Source of the DNA: Sternotherus odoratus
Lineage: Eukaryota > Chordata > Testudines > Kinosternidae
Direction of reading: 5' to 3'
DNA: 64,000 nucleotides
NCBI GenBank assembly: GCA_032164245.1
Contig: JAVMKO010000026.1
Location: 584,598 to 648,597 of the forward strand
The position numbers were made by a program, and so were the translations under genes. Every line of letters begins with the position of its first letter. Position 1 is the stretch's first letter. Shown here piece by piece: positions 55,742-64,000 of the stretch. The notes under the pieces are model-generated. The model ran no database searches, was not told the origin of the DNA, and saw nothing but the letters and a program-made list of their open reading frames with translations.

Positions 55742-57655
55742 TTACAAAATCAATTCTTTCCCTCCTTGCCCCGAAGGGACAAAACTTGCTCTCCTCTTAC
55801 TTAACAGAATTTCCTGGCTGATGTGGAGCACCCCCCATTCAGCTAAGTAATTTGCATCTCCATAGGCAGAAACAAGCTTCCAGGCTATCATTAACAAGCT
55901 AGTTTCAAAGTTCCATTGTTCTTTTTTTACCCATTTCTGCTTCCACAGGAGATCAGATGTTAGGTTCCCCAAAAGACTACAAGTTACATTCAACGTGTCC
56001 AGAGATGAGATTATATCTCTTATCCCCTGCATCCTTATGGGACTAATTACACCATCTCTTTCAACCTGGAAAACAGACTGTTCACTTGCAGAATCAGCAT
56101 GGAGACATTTCTCTCTGAAGAATTTTATCTCCCCATCAAACTGGTCAAACACAGCCACTTGGTTATAGGGCTGTCCCAATTCCTCCTCAAAGCTATCCCT
56201 GATCAAATCACTTTCACACTTTTTAACTGCAGCAGACTGCTTACACATTTTTCCCTTAGGAACTTCTTTAGGAAACAATTCACCACTCACAGAAATCCCA
56301 TTCTTACCCCATTCACCTAGGGCTTGCTCCCAAGGAATACTTTCCTGAGCAATAACAGACTCTTTCTGGGCTTTACTCACATCCCTGATCATCCTTGGCC
56401 CATCAGGCAGATTTCTACAAAATCCCCTTTCAGGCAAGCTCACAGACTGACTGGACAAGAGGCTAGAGTCATTCTTCTCCCCTTTGCCAGATACCAGTTC
56501 AGGAATTTCTTCCTCCTTGCTTTCTGTTGTAAAGCTGGTGGTAGGTAACATACCCAAATCACCCTTCTGCTGCACTACACTAGCAGCAGGCAAAATACAA
56601 GCACCAGAATCATCTGGTCTCTGAGATCTTGCTAAGACATTAACCAGATTAAAACTAGTTATAGAGCCTTCCTCCCCAGCAGACACAAACTCAGAACTAT
56701 TCCCCTTCTGAGCTTTAGCTGAATCCACAACTAACTCTGACACTACACTATTCTCAACCATCTGAAAAGCACCTTTTGTCTGCTGCCCAGACAAAGAAGA
56801 TTCAGACACACATTCTCCTTCACTAGACACACAGCCTGGGATCTCACTTCCCTTGTCCCAGCACACAGACAACTGCCTAGAGACTGAGGTAGCTTCCTCC
56901 ATAGGCAAGTCAATACCCCTGACAGACAAAGGCACACTCCCAACTGATACACTGCTGCTTTTTTCAGGTTCACTTTTACAAGCTGTACTAGGTAAAATTA
57001 TTTCACTCTTTCTTTCCACAGTTAGTACTTCCACCTGCTCATTCACTTTAACCTGCTCATTCACTTTAACCTGCTTCAGAGAAACCCTTTCCTGATCAAT
57101 GAGTTCCTCCTGCACTGTATCTAATTCCAGACTCACTTCTGAGACATTAGGCAGACATTCAGGAACTTTATTCACAGGCAAATGGCTTTCTTGCACACAC
57201 AAACACTTGGAGAAACCCTCTCCAGACAAACAGCTATTCCCCCCCAGGTGAGAATCCCTCTCCTTATCTTTAGAGGAGCATGGGGCTGCTTGCTTAGCTA
57301 CAAACACTGTGCCCCCGTGGAGGACAGAGCACAGATCAAGGGCTTTGCTTAACATGCTAAACAGGACGGTGGAAACATCCTCAGATTTACATTCATCAGG
57401 TCTCAATTTTTTGATTTTCTTAATTGAATCCAATTCTACTATCATTTGGCACAATAATTTGTGTGCCAGACTCATGCTCTCTCCAGTCTCCGTGCACTGT
57501 GACTGTAGAGAGCAATCTAATTTTAGATCAGTCAAATTTTGGCTACTTAAAGGGTGAAACTGCAAATGTTGGAACTGTTCAGTTTCATCACCTGCGCGAT
57601 CTGCAGCGTGCCACAGACACGGCCCAACTCCCTTGCGCCCTGTTCGTGACGCCAT
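55742..57655 (-). CDS. Inner element: ~637-residue Ser/Glu-rich protein of unknown function
   Basis: A long uninterrupted minus-strand frame. The likely start (ATGGCGTC) uses the last base of the 5' LTR as its A, so the start codon overlaps the LTR/primer-site junction. No domain is recognised. The sequence is rich in Ser, Glu, Val and Lys, with a six-residue tandem repeat (VKVNEQ, 57,040-57,075). It matches the post-protease frame of the outer element in several blocks (VSLELDTVQEELIDQE; EATSVSRQLSVCWDKGSEIP; EELGQPYNQVAV). Over 630 codons without a stop in a non-autonomous element suggests recent activity or selection. Confidence 0.7.
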   Translation of the reverse strand: MASRTGRKGVGPCLWHAADRAGDETEQFQHLQFHPLSSQNLTDLKLDCSLQSQCTETGESMSLAHKLLCQMIVELDSIKKIKKLRPDECKSEDVSTVLFSMLSKALDLCSVLHGGTVFVAKQAAPCSSKDKERDSHLGGNSCLSGEGFSKCLCVQESHLPVNKVPECLPNVSEVSLELDTVQEELIDQERVSLKQVKVNEQVKVNEQVEVLTVERKSEIILPSTACKSEPEKSSSVSVGSVPLSVRGIDLPMEEATSVSRQLSVCWDKGSEIPGCVSSEGECVSESSLSGQQTKGAFQMVENSVVSELVVDSAKAQKGNSSEFVSAGEEGSITSFNLVNVLARSQRPDDSGACILPAASVVQQKGDLGMLPTTSFTTESKEEEIPELVSGKGEKNDSSLLSSQSVSLPERGFCRNLPDGPRMIRDVSKAQKESVIAQESIPWEQALGEWGKNGISVSGELFPKEVPKGKMCKQSAAVKKCESDLIRDSFEEELGQPYNQVAVFDQFDGEIKFFREKCLHADSASEQSVFQVERDGVISPIRMQGIRDIISSLDTLNVTCSLLGNLTSDLLWKQKWVKKEQWNFETSLLMIAWKLVSAYGDANYLAEWGVLHISQEILLSKRRASFVPSGQGGKELIL

Positions 57656-58496
57656 GTGGATTGCCACGGACTCGCAGGGGCGAGGAAAAATTGCAGGCCT
57701 GTTATTTACCAGGTTGCACGTGGCAATAAACTATATAGGTAAGAGACGCAAGGGGAGTGTGGGTCAGGACGTGAGCTGCAGATGCACAGACACACACACA
57801 AGTAAAAATTAATCAATTTAAAGTTTTACTGGGGATAATTACAAGGGGTAAGGGAGCAGTTTTTTGACTAACTAATAGACTTAATAAAACTTAAAACATG
57901 CAATGACTAAAATGCCTACTAACAATATTTACAAACAAAGATGCAGCATTTAGTAATAATTCATACTTACAAATACAAACCAATGCATAACACGACCGGT
58001 AAACGTAGAAGCTCTATTTGAAACACGTGAGCTGAGAGAGAGGCTTCGAGGTGATCAGGCTCGGTTACGTGGGGTACACAGGATACACGGATACACGGGA
58101 TTCGTTTTCCTCTCTCTGTCTGCACATGGCAGGCAGAAACATAAGTACCAACTATGACATCACAAAAGTGTCATAGGGGACGGGGCCCAAAACTTGTTTG
58201 TGTTCACTTCTGATTGGCACAAGCAAAGTTTACACCAAGTAGGGGAGCAGGTGCCTCAAAGTCTGGCTTCGCCCCCAAAAGGGGAGGAAATGCATATTGT
58301 TATAGAATGCACACAAAATTGAATGACAAAAGACGAGGGCAGGAGCAGGTGACCCAAAGTCTGGCTTCACCCCCAAAAGGGGAGGAAATGCATATAGTTT
58401 TAGAATGTGTTCAAACCTGAATGACAAAAGAAGAGGCCAGGGCAATACCGGTATGGGCAAGTGTTTACAGGATGCAGACAGAAACTCATCTGAACA
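57655..58496 (-). mobile_element. 5' LTR of inner element
   Basis: 842 bp, near-identical to 53,248-54,094. The differences seen are AAAATTGAATG versus AAAACTGAATG and loss of 5 bp in the GAGGCCAGGGCAGGAGC tract. Confidence 0.93.
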
Positions 58497-59734
58497 AAAC
58501 TCTGCATATTGTTCCCATACTTAGCTTTAACATGAGCCCTAAGGTCACCTTTCTCAGAGACCACAGAAATAGCATTTGCACACAGGGCACCATCGCTGGG
58601 CTCTGTGTGGCTTTCCAGCGAGTTTACAACCACAGAATTAACATTTGCCCTGACACTTGGGCTTCCTTTCCAGATTGGGCAATTCGGTCTTGTGTGGCCA
58701 AGCCCACCACAGTGATAGCATGTAACCTGCACAGCTCTGGGGGGAGATTTCCTACCCTCTGGACTCCCATGCGCCCCTTTAGAAGAGTCAGGACCAGACC
58801 TACCTCTGAACCCTGCCCTCCTCCCGAACTGGGGAGACTGGGGATTAGGTTTGGGTTTATACCCATCTCGAGCCCTGTTTTGGGTATAGGCATCTGCAAT
58901 CTCTGCAGCCCGCAGGATTGACTCAGGTTCCCTGTCACACACAGCTGCTCTCACATGGTCTGGCACAATGTCTAAGAACTGCTCCAAAGTTATAAGATCC
59001 AGCAGCTTTTCAAAGTTTCCATATGCCTTTGCCCCCACAACCCACTTCTTAACAAAACCCATCAGCTTATGAGCACATTCAACAAAAGTACAATCATTAG
59101 ACATTTTGAATTTTCTGAACTTAACCCTGTAAGATTCAGGCGTCACCCTGAACCGCCTTAACACAGCATCTTTAAACTGCCCATAGTCCAAGGCTTCCTC
59201 CTCCCCCAGTTCATTAAATACCTCCCTGGCCTTTCCAGACAGTTTGGTCATCAGGACCGGCATTCGCTGTTCATCGGGGATCCGATGCACCTTGCAGAGG
59301 CGTTCAAAGGTTGACAAAAACTCCTCAATATCCTCAGAATCATTGTAAATGGGACACATCTTTTCCCAGTTTTTCTCATGGCGGGGGGGACGTGGGCTAC
59401 CAGGCGGCGATGACGTCCTCTTCCCTTCCTGTATTTGGAGCTTAAGTTTGGCTGTCTCTTGTTCCATTTTTTGAAGCCTCTCCCGTCTCTCCAACGTTTC
59501 CTTCTCTCTCTCCGCTGCTTCCTTCTCTAACTGAGCATTCTTTTGCTTCTCCCACAATCGAAGGTCTGCTAGCTCCCTTTCATTCTCCATTCGCAGCTTA
59601 TGTGCTGCTTGCTGATTTCTCATCTCTGCAGTATCAGGTAAGGGCTGTGCTCCTGCATCCTGATCACTGGCCATTAACAAATCTCTGTTCTTCTTTTGTA
59701 GCTTTCTCTTTAAAGCTGACTCCCTTTTCTGCAC
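58497..59734 (-). CDS. Outer element: Gag with SCAN-like capsid and CCHC zinc knuckle
   Basis: The minus-strand frame starts at ATG 59,732-59,734 and runs open into the inner element's LTR. Order: a highly charged coiled-coil region (about residues 40-105, Glu/Lys-rich), a capsid-type domain (about 125-290) with FLSTFERLCKVHRI, YGQFKDAVLRRFRVTPESYR and LITLEQFLDIVPDHVRAAV, then a basic Gly/Arg/Pro linker, then one zinc knuckle CYHCGGLGHTRPNC (CX2CX4HX4C, ~residue 340). The LEQFL block with its preceding helix resembles the vertebrate SCAN domain, which is known to derive from Gmr1-like Ty3/Gypsy Gag. The frame's last ~27 residues come from the inserted LTR and are not part of the original protein. 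Confidence 0.85.
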
Positions 59735-59908
59735 ACAAATCTTTCAGGGCTCTTTTGTCCAAGCCCTCAAATGTTCTTTGCTCACGCATTATAAACTACT
59801 CTTTAACCAATCCAACCCCTAACACCCAAATTCAAATTTGGACAGCGTGGGGTTCTGACCCAAAGCTCAATTGACCTGGTTCTGTGGATCCTAGCACGAC
59901 TACGACAC
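59735..59908 (-). other. Outer element leader and primer-binding site
   Basis: 174 bp between 5' LTR and Gag. At the LTR edge the minus strand reads G then TGTCGTAGTCGTGC. The CGTAGTCG core complements the acceptor end of a vertebrate serine tRNA (CGACTACG). The match is imperfect, so tRNA-Ser priming is an inference. Confidence 0.5.
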
Positions 59909-60939
59909 TGTGACGGTGCTGTTCCTGGTGAGATCCAACTGTGAGTGTCAGATTAGGACAGATTGCTTCCAAAGGGGCAACTACAGCCCAAAGCTGGGGT
60001 TTTTCCACACTAAGGCAAACCAAACCAGCTAAACAGAAAAGACTTTGGTCTCACCCCACTGGCTAACCACAAGTCACACAAGCAATTCCCTTAAGACACT
60101 CCAGATTCCCAGTATCACCACCAGCAGCCACCTGTCCTGGGGATCAATGGTTATGAAAACAAATCCCCCAAATAATGAAAACAGTTCTCCCCAATTCCAA
60201 AGAATCAGGCCCCAGACCCAGCTCAATATACAAATCAGATCTTCCCACAAATCACGCTGTTGCCAATCCTTTAGAATCTAAAATCTAAAGGTTTATTATA
60301 CAAGGAAAAAGGTATAGGTGAAGGTTAAGAATGCTTAAAGAAATCAATTACATGCAGTAATGGCACATCTCTTGGTTTAGGCTTGCAGCAAAGGTAGAAT
60401 AAACTGCAGGTTCAAATCAAAGTCTTTGGAGAGCATCTCCTGCAGAGATGGGGCAGTACCTTTGTCCAGAGTTCCCTGAGTAGCAAAGTTCCATCCAAAG
60501 CTGGAAACAAGGCAGGCTGAAGACTGGAGGTAAAAGACAAAATGGAGACTGCTTCTTCCAGCTTTTATAGACTCTCTCTTCTGGGCCAAGACACTCCTCC
60601 TTCTTTTGCAGAGTCTGGTTGCAAAATGGAGGTTTATAGTCACAAGGTCCAATCACCAGACTCTCCAGGATTCAGTTTCTGACCAGGCAGTTGACATTCT
60701 TAGAGCAGCTCGGGTGTAGACAGGCATATACAAAGTCCATTGTGTGGTTGATGTCCCTTAATGGGCCATCAGGCAGCCCCAGTGTGTCTGAGCCTTCACA
60801 GGAGCCAAGCCAAGTACAGGTACCTTTAACTTTAGTTACAAAATAGATACACACATAAGACACCTGTTATGACCCCCTTCACATAATATTTCGTACCCCA
60901 GTGATCTATACGGTACCAAATTATTTCCGTACCGTAACA
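59909..60939 (-). mobile_element. 5' LTR of outer element
   Basis: 1,031 bp, TGTGACGGTGCTG... to ...ACCGTAACA on plus. The inverted TATAAAAG (CTTTTATA near 60,562) and inverted AATAAA (TTTATTAT near 60,291) set minus orientation. Confidence 0.92.
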
Positions 60940-61531
60940 GGTTCGTGAGCAGGAGGGGTATCAGGGCTGGGAGGGGGGTCAAGGATGCAGGCTCAGAGTG
61001 GCACTTACCTCAAGCAGCTCCCAGAAGCAGCAGCATATCCCCCATTATGTCCTTTGCGGAAGCGCGGCCGAGGACCTCTGTGCTCTGTGCGCTGCCCGTT
61101 TTCAGGTGCCACCTCTGCAGCTCCCATTCACTGCGGTTCCTGGCCAATAGGAGCTGTGGGGACAGCACTTGGGGTGGACCTAGCATGCAGAGCCCCCTGG
61201 CTATCTCTATGCACAGGAGCTGGAAGAGGGGCATGCTGCTGCTTCCAGGAGCTGCGCGGAGTGGGGCAAGCTCCCGGCTGGAGTGCAGGAGCAGAGCAAG
61301 CCCTGGACCCACTCCCTGGAGGGAGCTTAAGGGCCGGATTAAAACATCTGGAGAGCGACTACAGGTGTGATTGACAAAAGTTGTATCTGGTTTGGGAGCA
61401 AAAGCGGTGGAGTAGCTCATTGCACTTATAACCAGGCAAGTCTTCGGTTTGTTGATGTCCTCTTTGCAAGGTGCTAGTTAGCTGTATTCTAAGAGCTGGA
61501 ATGTGAATCTCAATAACAATTAATAAGGGGG

Positions 61532-62073
61532 TGTATTGTGGGGTATTTTGGATTTTGCGAGACAAGGCACACACACATGGTTGTAAAAGTAGATGAGTTT
61601 ATTGGAAGGGCTCGGCCCCTCGAATAGGCATTGAGGGGCTTGGGTCTATCAACATGACTGCAGAAGGGGTGCCTAGCACTCTGGAGCCATTGCTAGGAAG
61701 GAAGAGCCCACAAGCACAATACAGGAGTGGGCTTAAATACACTCACACATTTGCATCTCATACATACTCATAACTCATGAATAATTAGCAGGCTAGCAAG
61801 CTGATTGGTTACATGCTGGTCAGCACTTGTTGATTACGCAGTCCTGCCTCAGTTTCCCCATTTAGTTTCCCACGTATTCGTTCTCACACAGACTGGGTAA
61901 ACACTCATGCAGCTGGGTAGAGAAAACTTTCTGAGAGCATCTTCCCACAGATACCAGAAAGCCGTTACCTTGAGCACGCTGACCTTGGCTCAGTGCCCTT
62001 TCCGGGGGGGTGGCAGAGAGGAGCGCTCTGTTGCCTAGCAACTGCACTGTGACACTCTCTTCCGCTTACTACA
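61532..62073 (-). mobile_element. 3' LTR of the retrovirus at the right end
   Basis: Minus-strand TGTAGTAAGCGGAAG to CCCACAATACA, about 542 bp, with AATAAA (plus TTTATT 61,598-61,603). The edge at 62,073 is well fixed by the adjoining polypurine tract; the 61,532 edge is inferred from the TG/CA rule. Confidence 0.7.
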
Positions 62074-62096
62074 CTCCTCCCCCCGCTCCCTCGAGA
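62074..62096 (-). promoter_or_regulatory. Polypurine tract of the retrovirus
   Basis: The minus strand reads a purine-rich run ending GAGCGGGGGGAGGAG immediately before the LTR's TGTAG, the expected plus-strand primer position. Confidence 0.8.
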
Positions 62097-63186
62097 GACT
62101 CCACGGAAAGGGCAGGGAAAGACTAGCAGCGGGAGCACAAAACACAAAAACAACCACCACACACACACACAAGAGATCTTGTCAAACTTGACACAAATGG
62201 CAACAACAAAACACAAATATTCTAAGCTAACACTAGCTCTCCCCTCCCCCCATCGCTTCTTAGATGACTGCAACTCCTGCTTCCGTCTTGGAGCAGTCCA
62301 TCAGACACTGGCCAGGCACGGGGGGGCAGAGCGGCCTCCACGATCGCTGTTGCCTCGCCTTGCACCTGTGAAAGGAGGTGAACAAGCACAGATTACAAAG
62401 CGGTCTCTGCCTCCCAGTGGGGGAAGGCAGCCGTTTGGTTCCCATAGGCCACAGCATCTCATCTTTGCTGTACCCGTCCAGGGAGTCAAGGGTTAACTCT
62501 ACAAACAAAAAGACAAACAAAAACAAGGCGGGCCACTGGCAGCACACCCTGGCGTTGGCCAGCCAGAGGTGTGTGGTCGTGCCCACATCCAGAGAGCCTG
62601 GCCCGGACTCAACAATTGGACCAGGTCCTCTTCCGCGGTGTCCATCTCGTCTGGCAGCTGATGTACTTGCATTCATGCCGATCGGAAGCGAGCCCTGCCA
62701 GGCTGACTCTTGGCAAGGACCATGCAGGCCAGGGTGAGACTCCGGCCCTGCTCCTCCATGGGGCGCCCCTCCATCTGCATCTTGGCGCTTGCCCGCGTGG
62801 ATTCCAACTGCTGGAGGGTGGAAGCCAGTCCACCCACACGCCTGTCTGCTGCCAGGGCTTGCCCAAGGCATGCCGATTCATTCACACCCTTCCCGCCAGC
62901 TGTTAGACACAGGAAACACTGCAAGAACATCACAAAAACATTTGGTTAGACACTGCCAGGAGGCCGTCTGGGGGTGGTCCTCCTGGTCTGGCAACATCAC
63001 AGCCCGGCCTTCTCTCGTGGCAAGGATGGTCTCGGCTTTGGCTTCCCTCCCGGGATGGATCTACCAGACACCGGTCAGGGGGAACGCTTTCTGAGGTCGC
63101 CGTCTCCTCGCCTTACACCTGTAGTAGGCGGGAAGAGCGGACACAGATTACAAAGAACAACCCCCACCTTCCACTGGAGGGAAGTG

Positions 63187-63709
63187 TCAGTCTGGTTCCC
63201 ACAGCACCGGGTGTTTCATCTCTGCTGTGCCAGTACGGGGGTAAAAGGTCAGTCCCTCCATCCGGGAGGGCAGGAAAAACAAGGTGGATGGCCGGCAATG
63301 TCCTGTGGCGTAAGCTGGCCTGGGGTGTGTGGTCGCACCTGCGTACAGAGCTCTGAGCTCGGGATCAGCAAGGCAGACCTGATTCTGTGTGGTGTCCAGC
63401 TCCCCTGGCACCTGCCGTAACCGTATGCACAAGCGGACCGATGGCGGGATCTGCAGGGCCAAATGTTGGTACAAAGTATGTAGGCCCACAAAACGGTTAT
63501 TCAACAACCACACTGCTCTCTTAAGAACACCAGACCACACTCTCAAAGTCATAGAAGGTGTCAACTGCCTGATTTGGTCTTTGAACAGGCCATTCATGTA
63601 CTCAATCAAACCACTCACTGAGGAGGAATACGGCCGGTGGTAAAGCCACTCGATGTTGGCACCTGTGGCCCAATCCTGCACACTCTGGGCGGTGAAGTGG
63701 GTGCCCCAG
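63187..63709 (-). pseudogene. Retroviral integrase core fragment (pol)
   Basis: The minus strand encodes a retroviral-type integrase segment: WGTHFTAQSVQDWA, ANIEWLYHRPYSSSVSGLIE and LNNRFVG. The Glu of GLIE corresponds to the third member of the D,D-35-E catalytic triad. The two Asp residues and the rest of pol lie upstream and are separated by the LTR inserted at 63,710. The C-terminal part runs into sequence without a clear domain. It is a broken relic copy. Confidence 0.8.
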
Positions 63710-64000
63710 TGTGACGGTGCTGTTCCTGGTGGGATCCAACTGTGAGTGTCAGATCAGGACAGATTGCTTCCAAAGGGGCAACTACAGCCCACAGCTGGGG
63801 TTTTTCCACTCTAATGTGAACCAAACCAGCCAAACAGAAAAGACTTTGGTTTTGCCCCACTGGCTAACCACAAGTTACACAAGCAATTCCCTTAGACACT
63901 CCAGGTTCCCAGTATCACCACCAACAGCCACCTGTCCTGGGGATCAATGGCTATGAAAACCAATGCCCCAAATAAAGAAAACAGTTCTCCCCAATTCCAA
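63710..64000 (-). mobile_element. LTR (family L1k), minus orientation, cut by window edge
   Basis: Starts TGTGACGGTGCTGTTCCTGG and matches the other copies to the window end. It is inserted inside the integrase frame. Whether it is a solo LTR or part of a full element cannot be seen. Confidence 0.88.

Larger units (their letters stand above)
53248..58496 (-). mobile_element. Inner LTR retroelement (5,249 bp), nested, young
   Basis: LTRs 57,655-58,496 (5', 842 bp) and 53,248-54,094 (3', 847 bp), with plus-strand ends TGTGGATTGCC and CATCTGAACA, flanked by a perfect 5-bp duplication AAACT (53,243-53,247; 58,497-58,501). The LTRs differ by about one substitution and one 5-bp indel, so insertion is recent. 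Directly after the 5' LTR the minus strand reads TGGCGTCACGAACAGG, a primer-site position whose tRNA I could not assign. A G-rich tract (CACGGGGGCA) precedes the 3' LTR. The interior is 3,560 bp with no Gag, protease, reverse transcriptase or integrase, so it is non-autonomous. Confidence 0.95.
49689..60939 (-). mobile_element. Outer LTR retroelement (~6 kb) with nested insertions
   Basis: Bounded by two family L1k LTRs in minus orientation (5' LTR 59,909-60,939; 3' LTR 49,689-50,731) and a perfect 5-bp duplication GGTTC (49,684-49,688; 60,940-60,944). Next to the 5' LTR, after one base, TGTCGTAGTCG resembles a primer site for a tRNA-Ser. Next to the 3' LTR lies a G-rich tract (TTGGGGG). The coding order is Gag, aspartic protease, a long Ser/Glu-rich stretch and a signal-anchor-like segment. 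I see no reverse transcriptase, RNase H or integrase. The Gag type points to the Ty3/Gypsy group. It was later split by the element at 53,248-58,496 and by the hairpin at 52,195-52,419. Confidence 0.9.
49515..61345. mobile_element. hAT-type transposon, split by the outer LTR element
   Basis: Left part 49,515-49,688 starts CAGGGTTGGGCAAATGTTTT with GGAAATTGTATAGTGGGCCA. The right part 60,945-~61,345 ends near AAGGGCCGGATTAAAACATC, both parts of one sauropsid hAT family. Everything between (49,689-60,939, plus one GGTTC copy) was inserted later. The terminal inverted repeat on the right is eroded. Confidence 0.7.
61532..63709 (-). mobile_element. Endogenous retrovirus, 3' part, minus orientation
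   Basis: From right to left (the element's 5'-3'): an integrase core at 63,709-63,187, non-coding or decayed sequence, a polypurine tract at 62,074-62,096 and a 3' LTR at 61,532-62,073. Two stretches (62,350-62,620 and 63,105-63,360) are diverged duplicates of each other (CACAGATTACAAAG and GTGTGTGGTCG blocks). A possible envelope-like heptad region (62,673-62,880) is too weak to call. The 5' part is cut off by the LTR starting at 63,710 and lies outside the window. Confidence 0.75.

Noticed and set aside
62609..62933. Envelope-like heptad region of the right-end retrovirus
   Set aside because: Some leucine spacing is visible, but there is no membrane segment, cysteine motif or intact frame to support the call.

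Overview
The window is vertebrate nuclear DNA, most likely from a turtle or another non-avian sauropsid. The evidence is spliced vertebrate genes with canonical GT-AG introns, a 5'-truncated CR1 LINE ending in ATCATAGA-type octamers, many hAT-type non-autonomous DNA transposons with 8-bp target duplications, and LTR elements with a SCAN-like Gag. The species is inferred; nothing in the sequence names it.

Layout. (1) 1-10,048: exons of a maestro heat-like repeat (MROH) family gene on the + strand, with a hAT copy and two LTRs in its introns. One LTR lies 11 bp from a 3' splice site. (2) 10,225-15,487: two unrelated tandem satellites alternating as A-B-A-B, directly after the last recognisable MROH exon. 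(3) 15,582-31,000: a repeat-rich interval with two solo LTRs that have target duplications, a Tigger/pogo-like MITE, a tRNA-Ser-derived pseudogene, an old retrovirus gag-pro relic, several hAT copies, a CR1 fragment, and a KRAB zinc-finger gene remnant (minus strand). (4) 31,040-49,200: a borealin-family (chromosomal passenger complex) gene on the + strand, starting at a CpG island with ZNF143-like, ETS and CRE-like motifs. Two consecutive coding exons of this gene lie in a 2.55-kb segment present four times in tandem. The pair is exactly 222 nt, so every added copy keeps the frame. A TAA stop then lies in frame ahead of a conserved C-terminal region. (5) 49,515-61,350: a transposon nest. A hAT copy was split by a roughly 6-kb LTR element (TSD GGTTC). 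That element was split by a 5.25-kb LTR element (TSD AAACT) and also carries a perfect 91-bp hairpin insertion (TSD of 14 bp). (6) 61,532-64,000: the 3' part of a minus-strand endogenous retrovirus (LTR, polypurine tract, integrase core), interrupted at 63,710 by another copy of the same LTR family that bounds the outer element.

The two host genes that can be read (MROH and borealin) show no functional link; they are neighbours. The most informative features are the in-frame four-copy exon-pair array in borealin, the dated nest of LTR elements (both nested elements lack any visible reverse transcriptase or integrase and share internal coding sequence while having different LTRs), the TSD-flanked 5S rRNA-headed retroposon in a borealin intron, and the hairpin insertion. 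All exon boundaries were read by eye from frame continuity and splice dinucleotides; no alignment was run.
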